Origin: JBMNUL01 sp050946255
Lineage (GTDB): Bacteria > Actinomycetota > Coriobacteriia > Coriobacteriales > CADBOM01
DNA: 10,746 nucleotides
Assembly (NCBI GenBank): GCA_050946255.1
Contig: JBMNUL010000090.1
Location: 1 to 10,746, forward strand
Direction: 5' to 3'
The notes under the pieces were generated by a model. The model ran no database searches and was not told where the DNA came from. It worked only from the letters and a program-made list of their open reading frames with translations. Position numbers and translations under genes: made by a program. Positions 4,624 through 10,746 of the stretch are shown piece after piece; the first letter of the stretch is position 1, and every line of letters starts with the position of its first letter.

Positions 4624-6033
4624 TTAGCTCTCCTCGCTCTTGGACTTCTCGTAGGCCTCGTAGACCTCGTCGATCGAACCCTTGTTGTGGAACATCTGCT
4701 CTGGGATGTCGTCGCACTTTCCGTCGATGATGTCGGCGAATGAGCGAATCGTGTCCTCGAGTTTCACATAAACGCCGGGCAGGCCAGAGAACTTCTCGGC
4801 CACATGGAACGGCTGGCCGAGGAACTGCTGCACGCGCCTTGCCCTGTTGACCGTGAGCCTCTGGTCCTCGTTGAGCTCGTCCATACCGAGAATCGCGATG
4901 ATGTCCTGCAGATCGTGATATTCCTGCAGGATCTCCTGCACGGCCATTGCCACGCGATAGTGCTCCTTTCCGAGCACCTCGGGCGAAAGGGCACGCGAGG
5001 AAGATGCCAGCGGGTCCACTGCCGGATAGATTCCCATCTCTGCGATCGAACGGTCGAGAACCGTCGTGGCGTCGAGGTGCGTGAACGCCGTGGCAGGAGC
5101 GGGGTCGGTGAGGTCGTCGGCAGGAACGTAAATAGCCTGGACCGATGTAATCGACCCCTCCTTTGTGGAGGTGATGCGCTCCTGGAGGTCGCCCATCTCG
5201 GTGGCCAGCGTGGGCTGGTAACCTACTGCGGAAGGCATACGTCCGAGAAGTGCGGACACCTCGGAACCAGCCTGGGTGAAGCGGAAGATGTTATCTATGA
5301 AGAGAAGCACGTCCTGGCCCTGGTCGCGGAAGTACTCCGCGCAGGTGAGACCGGAAAGCCCGACCCTCATACGAGCTCCAGGCGGCTCGTTCATCTGCCC
5401 GTAGACAAGGCAGGTCTTGTTGATGACTCCAGACTCGGTCATCTCGAGGTACAGGTCGGTTCCCTCACGGGTGCGCTCGCCCACGCCGCAGAACACCGAG
5501 GTTCCGCCGTGCTCCTGGGCGAGGTTGTTGATCAGTTCCATGATGAGGACCGTCTTGCCGACTCCTGCCCCGCCGAACAATCCGGTCTTGCCACCCTTGA
5601 TGTAGGGCTCGAGCAGGTCGATGACCTTGATCCCGGTCTCGAAGATCTCGGTGCTGGTAACGAGGTCGTCGAACTCTGGAGCGGGCCTGTGAATCGGGTA
5701 ATGCTCCTTGATGTCGGGCATCTCGCCGCCGTCGACAATGTCGCCGGTGACGTTCCAAATCCTGCCCAGGGTCTCGGGGCCAACCGGCATCATGATCGGT
5801 CCGCCGGTGTCGACCACCTCGATCCCACGCTGCAAGCCATCGGTGGACGACATTGCAACCGTCCTCACGATGTTGCCCGGGAGATGGGCCTGGACCTCCA
5901 GAACGACGTTCGAATGCCCAACTGGGGTATCGGCGTCGATCTTCAGTGCGTTGTAGATTCCCGGGAGAGAGTCCGCGGGATACTCCACATCCACGACTGG
6001 TCCAACGACTCGAACGATGTGTCCAACGTTCAT
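4624..6033 (-). CDS. atpD: F1Fo ATP synthase subunit beta (catalytic)
   Basis: This 469-residue protein is the catalytic subunit of the alpha3-beta3 hexamer of F1. It makes ATP from ADP and phosphate. Visible marks are the Walker A GGAGVGKT (154-161), the catalytic Glu186 in GVGERTREG, the Walker B segment LLFID (243-247), and the alpha/beta signature PAVDPLASSS (338-347). The lever-loop motif reads DELNEDQ (385-391) in place of the classic DELSEED. Length and order are normal for the family. The ATG at 6033 is preceded by an AGAAGGA-type ribosome binding site, 30 bases after the end of atpG. Identification is secure. Confidence 0.98.
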   Translation of the reverse strand: MNVGHIVRVVGPVVDVEYPADSLPGIYNALKIDADTPVGHSNVVLEVQAHLPGNIVRTVAMSSTDGLQRGIEVVDTGGPIMMPVGPETLGRIWNVTGDIVDGGEMPDIKEHYPIHRPAPEFDDLVTSTEIFETGIKVIDLLEPYIKGGKTGLFGGAGVGKTVLIMELINNLAQEHGGTSVFCGVGERTREGTDLYLEMTESGVINKTCLVYGQMNEPPGARMRVGLSGLTCAEYFRDQGQDVLLFIDNIFRFTQAGSEVSALLGRMPSAVGYQPTLATEMGDLQERITSTKEGSITSVQAIYVPADDLTDPAPATAFTHLDATTVLDRSIAEMGIYPAVDPLASSSRALSPEVLGKEHYRVAMAVQEILQEYHDLQDIIAILGMDELNEDQRLTVNRARRVQQFLGQPFHVAEKFSGLPGVYVKLEDTIRSFADIIDGKCDDIPEQMFHNKGSIDEVYEAYEKSKSEES

Positions 6034-6063
6034 GGTATTATCCTTCTCTTCAATCTATAACCA

Positions 6064-6981
6064 TCATTCCGAGGCGGCCGCACCGCCGACGATCTCGGTG
6101 ATCTCGGTGGTGATGGCGCCCTGACGTGCTCTGTTGTAAACCCTTGTGAGGGTGTCGATCATATCTGAAGCGTTGTCCGTTGCAGCCTTCATGGCCTTGC
6201 GCCTCGCGCCCTGCTCGGCGGCGGCGGAGTCGATCAGCCCATGGTAGATGCTCGTCTGCAAGTAGCTAGGCAGCAGCTGCACCAGCACGCTGTCCGCATC
6301 CGGCTCGAACTCAAAGGGGCTCTTTGGCTCGGCCTCCTTCTTCCTCTGTGCGGCCTTCTCCGGATCCTCGTAATATTGCGGGACCTTCTTGTTGCCCAAC
6401 GGGTCAACGGGGAGAATCTGTTCCTCGCGCAGGTCCTGGTCGGCAGAATTGCGGGCATGGTTGTAGACCATGAACACCTCGTCGACCTTGCCGGACGTGA
6501 ACATCTCGGAGCAAATCGAGGCGATTTCCACTGCCTCGTCTAAAGTCGGGTCGGCAGATAGGTCGCGAAACTCCTTGATCATGCTGTACTTGCGGTAGTT
6601 GAAGTAAGTCACTGCCTTCTTGCCGCAGGCGATGAGGCTAACATCCACCCCATCGTGCATGAGCTTGCGAACCAGGTGGTCGCAATGCCTGAGCACGTTG
6701 GTGTTGAATCCTCCAGCGAGTCCCCTATCCGAGACAATCGCGACTATTATGGCCGCTTTGATCTCCTCGTGCTTAGCCAGCAACGGGTGCGAAGACGACG
6801 CGACCTGCTCCGACAGTCTCTCGAGCATCTCGTTCATGGCCTCCGAGTAAGGAGTAGCCGCAGCCACCCTCCTCGTGGCGCTGGTGATCTTCGCAGATGA
6901 CACCATCTCCATGGTGCGCGTGATCTGCTTGGTGGACTGCACCGAGGTGATTCGCTTCTTTATGTCGCGGAGATTGGCCAT
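6064..6981 (-). CDS. atpG: F1Fo ATP synthase subunit gamma
   Basis: This 305-residue protein is the rotating central shaft of F1. It has the conserved N-terminal coiled-coil start (MANLRDIKKRITSVQSTKQI), SDRGLAGGFN at 84-93, and the C-terminal helix with KAATDNA and the signature TTEITEIVGGAAA (291-303). It is about 15-20 residues longer than the E. coli protein (287). The extra sequence is a highly charged segment around residues 198-225 (NKKVPQYYEDPEKAAQRKKE and onward), in the globular part between the two coiled-coil helices. An AGGAG ribosome binding site lies in the 12-base gap after atpA. Confidence 0.96.
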   Translation of the reverse strand: MANLRDIKKRITSVQSTKQITRTMEMVSSAKITSATRRVAAATPYSEAMNEMLERLSEQVASSSHPLLAKHEEIKAAIIVAIVSDRGLAGGFNTNVLRHCDHLVRKLMHDGVDVSLIACGKKAVTYFNYRKYSMIKEFRDLSADPTLDEAVEIASICSEMFTSGKVDEVFMVYNHARNSADQDLREEQILPVDPLGNKKVPQYYEDPEKAAQRKKEAEPKSPFEFEPDADSVLVQLLPSYLQTSIYHGLIDSAAAEQGARRKAMKAATDNASDMIDTLTRVYNRARQGAITTEITEIVGGAAASE

Positions 6982-6993
6982 GCTCGAATTCTC

Positions 6994-8565
6994 CTAGCGC
7001 TCAGAACTCGGGTTGAACTTGATGGCGAACTCATCGAGCGCGGCGCGCAGGTCGGCCTTGATCTGATCGTCGAGTTGGAGCTTCTCCATGATCTGCTTGC
7101 CGATCTCGGGATGCATGCTGCGCATGTACTCCCTCATCTCGTCGCGGTATCTCGTGACATCCTCAACGGGGATTTCATCCAGATACCCCTCGTCACCGGC
7201 GAAGATCGCCATGACCTGCTCGTCAACCGGCATGGGGACATAACGGCCCTGCTTGAGGAGCTCCATCATCCTCGCGCCTCGGTTGAGCTGGGCCTGAGTG
7301 GCCTTGTCAAGGTCGCTTCCGAACTGGGCGAACGCCTGCATCTCACGGTAGGATGCGAGGTCGAGTCGCAATGTTCCGGCGACCTGTTTCATGGCCTTGA
7401 TCTGCGCGTCTCCTCCAACTCGGGAGACCGAGATTCCAACGTTGATTGCAGGTCTCTGGCCCTGGAAGAACAGGTCGGTCTGCAGGAAGATCTGCCCGTC
7501 GGTAATGGAAATCACGTTCGTGGGAATATATGCCGACACATCGCCGGCCTGAGTCTCGATGATGGGGAGAGCTGTCAGCGATCCTGCGCCGTTCTTGTCC
7601 GACAGCTTGACTGCGCGCTCGAGCAGACGGCTGTGCAGGTAGAAGATGTCGCCGGGGTATGCCTCGCGTCCAGGCGGACGGCGGAGGGTAAGGGACATCT
7701 GCCTGTATGCGGTGGCCTGCTTCGAGAGGTCATCGTAGATGCAGAGAACGTGGCGCCCGGGATTGGTCTCGCTGGCCGGCTCGCCGTTCTCACCGTTGTA
7801 CATGAAGTACTCACCTATGGCAGCACCTGCCATAGGGGCGATGTACTGCAACGGGGCGGAATCGGATGCGGTGGCCGAGACCACAATCGTGTAATCCATT
7901 GCACCGTAGCGCTCCAAGGTCTCCACAACGGTGGCGACGGTGGAAGCCTTCTGGCCGATTGCCACATAGATGCACAGGAGGTTCTTGCCCTTCTGGTTGA
8001 TTATCGTGTCGACTGCGATTGCGGTCTTTCCGGTCTGGCGGTCGCCGATGATGAGCTCACGCTGTCCACGGCCGATTGGAATCATGGAGTCGATTGCCAG
8101 AAGACCGGTCTGAACGGGCTCGTTCACGGGCTGGCGCTCGATGATGCCGGGGGCCCTGAACTCGATCGGCCTGTAACCGTCGGGCTCGATCGGGCCCTTG
8201 CCGTCGATTGGCTGGCCCAGCGGGTTGACGACGCGCCCGATGAAGTTCTTTCCCGAAGGCACCTGGACGACCCTGCCGGTGGTGTGAACCTCGTCGTTCT
8301 CCTTGATCAGGGTGACATCTCCCAGAAGAACGGCGCCGACCTCATGCTCCTCGAGGTTCTGGACCAGTCCGTAGACCTTACGACCATCCTGGCTGATGAA
8401 CTCGAGCATCTCGCCTGCCATTGCCCCAGTGAGGCCGTCGATGCGGGCGATTCCGTCTCCAACCTGGATGACGTTACCGACCTCTCTCGACTCGACGCTG
8501 GTCTCTAGCTCGTCGAGCTGCTTTCGCAGTGCCGCATCAATGGAACTTGCGGTAATTTCTTCCAT
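6994..8565 (-). CDS. atpA: F1Fo ATP synthase subunit alpha
   Basis: This 523-residue non-catalytic nucleotide-binding subunit of F1 alternates with beta in the hexamer. The P-loop is GDRQTGKT (174-181), the Walker B strand is VLCIYDD (273-279), and the arginine finger that completes the beta active site is Arg382 in VGISVSRVGGDAQ. The N-terminal helix that binds the delta subunit is present (residues 1-25). Compared with E. coli, about eleven residues are inserted at 256-271 (NGENGEPASETNPGRH), just before Walker B. The ATG at 8565 immediately follows the atpH stop (TAAATG), with GAGG five bases upstream inside atpH, so the two are probably translationally coupled. Confidence 0.98.
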   Translation of the reverse strand: MEEITASSIDAALRKQLDELETSVESREVGNVIQVGDGIARIDGLTGAMAGEMLEFISQDGRKVYGLVQNLEEHEVGAVLLGDVTLIKENDEVHTTGRVVQVPSGKNFIGRVVNPLGQPIDGKGPIEPDGYRPIEFRAPGIIERQPVNEPVQTGLLAIDSMIPIGRGQRELIIGDRQTGKTAIAVDTIINQKGKNLLCIYVAIGQKASTVATVVETLERYGAMDYTIVVSATASDSAPLQYIAPMAGAAIGEYFMYNGENGEPASETNPGRHVLCIYDDLSKQATAYRQMSLTLRRPPGREAYPGDIFYLHSRLLERAVKLSDKNGAGSLTALPIIETQAGDVSAYIPTNVISITDGQIFLQTDLFFQGQRPAINVGISVSRVGGDAQIKAMKQVAGTLRLDLASYREMQAFAQFGSDLDKATQAQLNRGARMMELLKQGRYVPMPVDEQVMAIFAGDEGYLDEIPVEDVTRYRDEMREYMRSMHPEIGKQIMEKLQLDDQIKADLRAALDEFAIKFNPSSER

Positions 8566-9138
8566 TTAAACCTCATCTCCATCAGGTGAAGTTGATAGTG
8601 CAATGCGGGCTTCTTCCAAACGCGTCTGAATGCTCGCGTCTATGCGCTGCCCGTGCGCGCTCATGATGATTCCGCCCACGATGCTATGGTCGATGTTCTC
8701 GCGGAGAATCACCGGCTGGCCGAAGTCAGATGACAGCTTATCGCTGATCACACCGCGGAGCCTGTCGTCCAGTTCCACGACGGTCGTGACATCCACTATG
8801 ACCGAACCGAGCTTCTCCTCCGCAAGTCGCGTGTACTCGTCGCGCACCCTCGGGAGCAACTCGTAGTCTCCCCTGGACACCATCACCTTCAACACGGCAA
8901 CCAGATCCTGGTCGAACCCCGAAAAGGACGCCTGAACCAGCTTTTCGCGGTCTTCCGCGTCGATCGTCATGTCGTCGAACGTGCTCGATGCGGTCTCGCT
9001 CCCATAACAGAGGAATACGATCTGACGGAGCTGCCCGTCGAGATCGAAAATCCTCTCGTTATCAGAGCCGGCGCACTCGAGAACCTCAGAGGCGTAGATG
9101 CCGACTTTCATCTTGTCAATGTTGCGATCAGCTGGCAT
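8566..9138 (-). CDS. atpH: F1Fo ATP synthase subunit delta
   Basis: This 190-residue protein is the peripheral-stalk subunit joining the top of F1 (alpha N-termini) to subunit b. The family's N-terminal YA-x-x-(A/V)-L element appears as IYASEVLE (14-21). The C-terminal signature is clear at 150-174: DHSIVGGIIMSAHG, then QRIDASIQTRL. The gene overlaps the end of atpF by 11 bases. The ATG at 9138 is preferred because it gives the usual length. An internal Met10 (ATG at 9111) has no ribosome binding site, though the site for Met1 is itself weak and translation probably relies on coupling to atpF. Confidence 0.95.
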   Translation of the reverse strand: MPADRNIDKMKVGIYASEVLECAGSDNERIFDLDGQLRQIVFLCYGSETASSTFDDMTIDAEDREKLVQASFSGFDQDLVAVLKVMVSRGDYELLPRVRDEYTRLAEEKLGSVIVDVTTVVELDDRLRGVISDKLSSDFGQPVILRENIDHSIVGGIIMSAHGQRIDASIQTRLEEARIALSTSPDGDEV

Positions 9139-9733
9139 TCAGATTTCCCGCCTCTTCGACATATCGCTCGATGATTCGGCGATGCGCGTCATCGTCGAGA
9201 TCCTCGCCGATCAGCTTTCCGGCAACCTGCACGGAGATGTCGGCAACAGAGCTCTGAAGTTCGAGCTTGACAGCCTTGCGCTCTGTCTCGACAGAGGCGT
9301 TGGCCTTCTCGATGATGGCCTGGGCCTCTTCACGGGCCTCGGCCTCGATCTGAGCCTTGACCTCCTCGGCCTGCTTCTTGGCATCGGCGATGATCTTTGC
9401 CGCATCGTTCTTGGCCTGATCGAGCTCGGCCTGGCGCTGCTCCAGCATCTTGGCGCTCTCGACCTTGCTGTTCTCGGCGTCTTTGAGATTGTCGGTGATC
9501 GTCTGGGCACGTTTGTCGATCATTCCCATGACCACCGGGTAAACCCATTTGGCGAAGATGAACCAGAGTGCGAAGAACGCGATCGTCATCGGGATGAATT
9601 CCGTCATGTTCGGAATCATCAGCGCGGCGTTCGAGCTCTCCTCTGCAAGGGCCGACAGAGGCGCAAGCAGACCGGTGCCACATGCCAACACCAGTGCGGA
9701 AACTATATTGCCCGCCAGTCTTCTTCTACTCAC
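9128..9733 (-). CDS. atpF: F1Fo ATP synthase subunit b, with signal-peptide-like N-terminal extension
   Basis: This 201-residue protein is the peripheral-stalk subunit b. The membrane anchor is at about 45-68 (FIPMTIAFFALWFIFAKWVY). It is followed by a long, charged, Ala-rich helix (about 70-160) that would form the b-dimer coiled coil, and by the delta-binding end. Ahead of the anchor is an unusual ~35-residue extension: basic SRRR, a hydrophobic stretch, a lipobox-like VLAC (15-18) and, further on, a possible signal peptidase I site SALA (27-30). The mature protein may therefore start at Cys18 (lipoprotein) or at Glu31. The start is the GTG at 9733, with a consensus GGAGGT seven bases upstream, so the extension is very likely translated. 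Confidence 0.95.
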   Translation of the reverse strand: MSRRRLAGNIVSALVLACGTGLLAPLSALAEESSNAALMIPNMTEFIPMTIAFFALWFIFAKWVYPVVMGMIDKRAQTITDNLKDAENSKVESAKMLEQRQAELDQAKNDAAKIIADAKKQAEEVKAQIEAEAREEAQAIIEKANASVETERKAVKLELQSSVADISVQVAGKLIGEDLDDDAHRRIIERYVEEAGNLNAS

Positions 9734-9740
9734 AGAAATT

Positions 9741-9746
9741 ACCTCC
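9741..9746 (-). promoter_or_regulatory. Ribosome binding site of atpF
   Basis: The minus-strand GGAGGT lies seven bases before a GTG codon. It settles the non-ATG start and hence the N-terminal extension of subunit b. Confidence 0.8.
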
Positions 9747-9780
9747 AGCCTGCCATTTCATGAAAACAAAAACAGCAGCC

Positions 9781-9975
9781 TTACCCGGCAATGAGCGCTA
9801 GGACCAAGCCAATCAATGCCAGTGCCTCCGAGAATGCCGCGCCCAAGATGAACACGGTGAACAGGCGGCTCTGCATCTCAGGCTGCCTTGCGATCCCCGT
9901 TGCGGCACCGTAGGCGGCAAGCCCGATGCCTATACCTGCTCCGATGACACCAAGTCCATATCCGATAACTCCCAC
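9781..9975 (-). CDS. atpE: F1Fo ATP synthase subunit c
   Basis: This 64-residue proteolipid is the subunit of the rotor ring. Two transmembrane helices are visible. The first has a glycine-rich face (GVIGAGIGIGLAAYG, 9-23). The polar loop ARQPE (29-33) follows, and then the second helix with the ion-binding carboxylate Glu50 in AAFSEALALIG. The residue after Glu50 is Ala, not Ser or Thr, so the Na+-binding signature is missing and H+ coupling is expected. The protein is shorter than most c subunits (about 70-85 residues) because almost nothing precedes helix 1. The GTG start has AGGAGG four bases upstream. No ATG, GTG or TTG lies upstream in frame before a stop codon, so this start is the only good choice. 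Confidence 0.95.
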   Translation of the reverse strand: MGVIGYGLGVIGAGIGIGLAAYGAATGIARQPEMQSRLFTVFILGAAFSEALALIGLVLALIAG

Positions 9976-9979
9976 GATT

Positions 9980-9985
9980 CCTCCT
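9980..9985 (-). promoter_or_regulatory. Ribosome binding site of atpE
   Basis: A consensus AGGAGG on the minus strand lies four bases before the GTG start. The strong site fits the need for many c subunits per complex. Confidence 0.75.
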
Positions 9986-9996
9986 AAAATTCCAGG

Positions 9997-10015
9997 CCCG
10001 CGGAACTCCCACGGA
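9997..10015 (-). promoter_or_regulatory. Predicted mRNA hairpin in the atpB-atpE gap
   Basis: On the minus strand, UCCGUGG pairs with CCGCGGG (seven pairs, two of them G-U) around the loop GAGUU. It is followed by an AU-rich stretch and the atpE ribosome binding site. The 85-base gap is the longest in the operon. In E. coli the region before atpE raises its translation; a similar role here is only inferred from position. Confidence 0.4.
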
Positions 10016-10060
10016 GCCTATTGCCCTTGAAGCCCGCCCGATGGGACGGACGTCATTGCC

Positions 10061-10746
10061 CTATTCGCCAGATGTCGCCAACTGTATGTACACAGCCGAT
10101 AACATCGTGAACACGTACGCTTGGATACACGCCATCATCAACTCCAGACAGTACATGAGAATCAGGAACACCATCCACACCACTCCGCCGACCACCCCGG
10201 CGATTGTGGCCGCGGTAAGCGACTGCAAAACCGGGGTGACAAAAACCGTCGTGAGTATTGCGAATGCGCCGAGGATCAGGTGTCCAGCGTACATGTTTGC
10301 AAAAAGTCGAATGGCCAGCGTGAACAGCCTCAGGATGCAGGAGAAGATCTCGATGACCCAGACGAAGATGTTCATCGGGAACGCAACACCCGCCGGGATG
10401 AAAGAGGCCATGTACTTGCCGAATCCCTTCGTCTTGATTCCATAGTAGTTGAAGTAGACGAAGGAGATGATTGCAAGCGATATCGTGGACCCGATGATTC
10501 CCGTTGCCACTGTCACTCCCGGTATCAAGCCCACAAGGTTGCATGTGAGGATGAAGAAGAGGAGCGTGAGCAGGAAGGGCATGTGCCTGTCCGCGTCAGG
10601 TCCGATGGTGTTATAGCCAAGGTCTTTCCTGGCCCATTCGAAGAGTTGGTCGAGTCCGCCTGCCCAGAAGGTCTTTTTGGGCACGAGCTCGATCTTCTTG
10701 CATGCATAGAACATCACGATTAGGAAAACGATGACTGAGACAATGA
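10061..10746 (-). CDS. atpB: F1Fo ATP synthase subunit a (5' end outside window)
   Basis: This is the C-terminal part of subunit a, the membrane stator that forms the two proton half-channels against the c-ring. The frame stays open through 10746: codons upstream of the GTG at 10717 read IVSVIVFLI, the end of the first transmembrane helix. The GTG/ATG at 10717-10712 are therefore internal, and roughly 25-40 N-terminal residues are missing. Counting from the GTG at 10717, the conserved LVGLIPG is at 61-67. The essential arginine is Arg137 in LAIRLFANMYAGHL (E. coli Arg210). Glu192 and Gln199 lie in the last helix (LELMMACIQAYVF), which matches the family. Several hydrophobic helices span the protein. 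It is the first F-ATPase gene visible; any atpI-type gene would lie beyond the edge. Confidence 0.96.
   Translation of the reverse strand, partial: IVSVIVFLIVMFYACKKIELVPKKTFWAGGLDQLFEWARKDLGYNTIGPDADRHMPFLLTLLFFILTCNLVGLIPGVTVATGIIGSTISLAIISFVYFNYYGIKTKGFGKYMASFIPAGVAFPMNIFVWVIEIFSCILRLFTLAIRLFANMYAGHLILGAFAILTTVFVTPVLQSLTAATIAGVVGGVVWMVFLILMYCLELMMACIQAYVFTMLSAVYIQLATSGE

Noticed and set aside
4804..6060. 418-codon open frame on the plus strand opposite atpD
   Set aside because: This is a shadow of atpD with no domain, leader or independent support.
7075..8508. 477-codon open frame on the plus strand opposite atpA
   Set aside because: It is exactly antisense to a certain ATP synthase gene. 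GC-rich codon use leaves such shadow frames open; it has no recognisable motif or ribosome binding site.

Overview
The window reads as an ordinary chromosomal segment, GC-moderate to GC-rich, from a Gram-positive bacterium. It is most likely an actinobacterium of the class Coriobacteriia, but that is an inference. The grounds are the canonical F-type ATP synthase operon, a signal-peptide surface protein ending in three cell wall-binding type 2 (CWB2) repeats, a cobamide adenosyltransferase of the CobO type, and strong GGAGG-type ribosome binding sites with several GTG starts. A GC-rich Bacillota genome cannot be excluded.

Layout, left to right. At 1-240 (minus) is the N-terminal part of a CobO-like corrinoid adenosyltransferase that runs off the left edge. 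A 319-bp divergent intergenic region follows (241-559). It holds a long imperfect hairpin, a tandem ~42-bp repeat and a short inverted repeat close to the next start codon. At 560-1168 (plus) is a histidine phosphatase that, with its CobO neighbour, fits an alpha-ribazole phosphatase of cobamide assembly; it ends in a clear rho-independent terminator. A 316-bp convergent intergenic region (1223-1538) contains direct and inverted repeats and the minus-strand terminator of the next gene. At 1539-4013 (minus) is an 824-residue secreted protein with a Ser/Thr/Asn-rich, probable beta-helical N-terminal region and three C-terminal CWB2 repeats. Its own AT-rich promoter region lies at about 4037-4140.

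From 4207 to the right edge, all on the minus strand, lies the F1Fo ATP synthase operon in the standard order atpB (truncated by the window edge), atpE, atpF, atpH, atpA, atpG, atpD, atpC. The genes are tightly packed. There are two zero-gap TAAATG junctions (atpH/atpA and atpD/atpC) and an 11-bp overlap (atpF/atpH). The widest gap lies before atpE, the gene whose product is needed in the highest copy number. All key residues I looked for are present: Walker A and B in alpha and beta, the beta catalytic Glu, the alpha arginine finger, the subunit a arginine and the subunit c glutamate. The c subunit lacks the Glu-Ser/Thr pair typical of Na+ binding, which points to H+ coupling.

I see no mobile element, CRISPR array, tRNA or rRNA, and no clear undescribed multi-gene system. 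The points most worth a second look are the structured, repeat-bearing intergenic DNA between the cobamide genes, the repeat-rich control region of the surface protein, the signal peptide or lipobox-like extension of ATP synthase subunit b, an insertion in subunit alpha, and the convergent intergenic region bounded by an inverted repeat.
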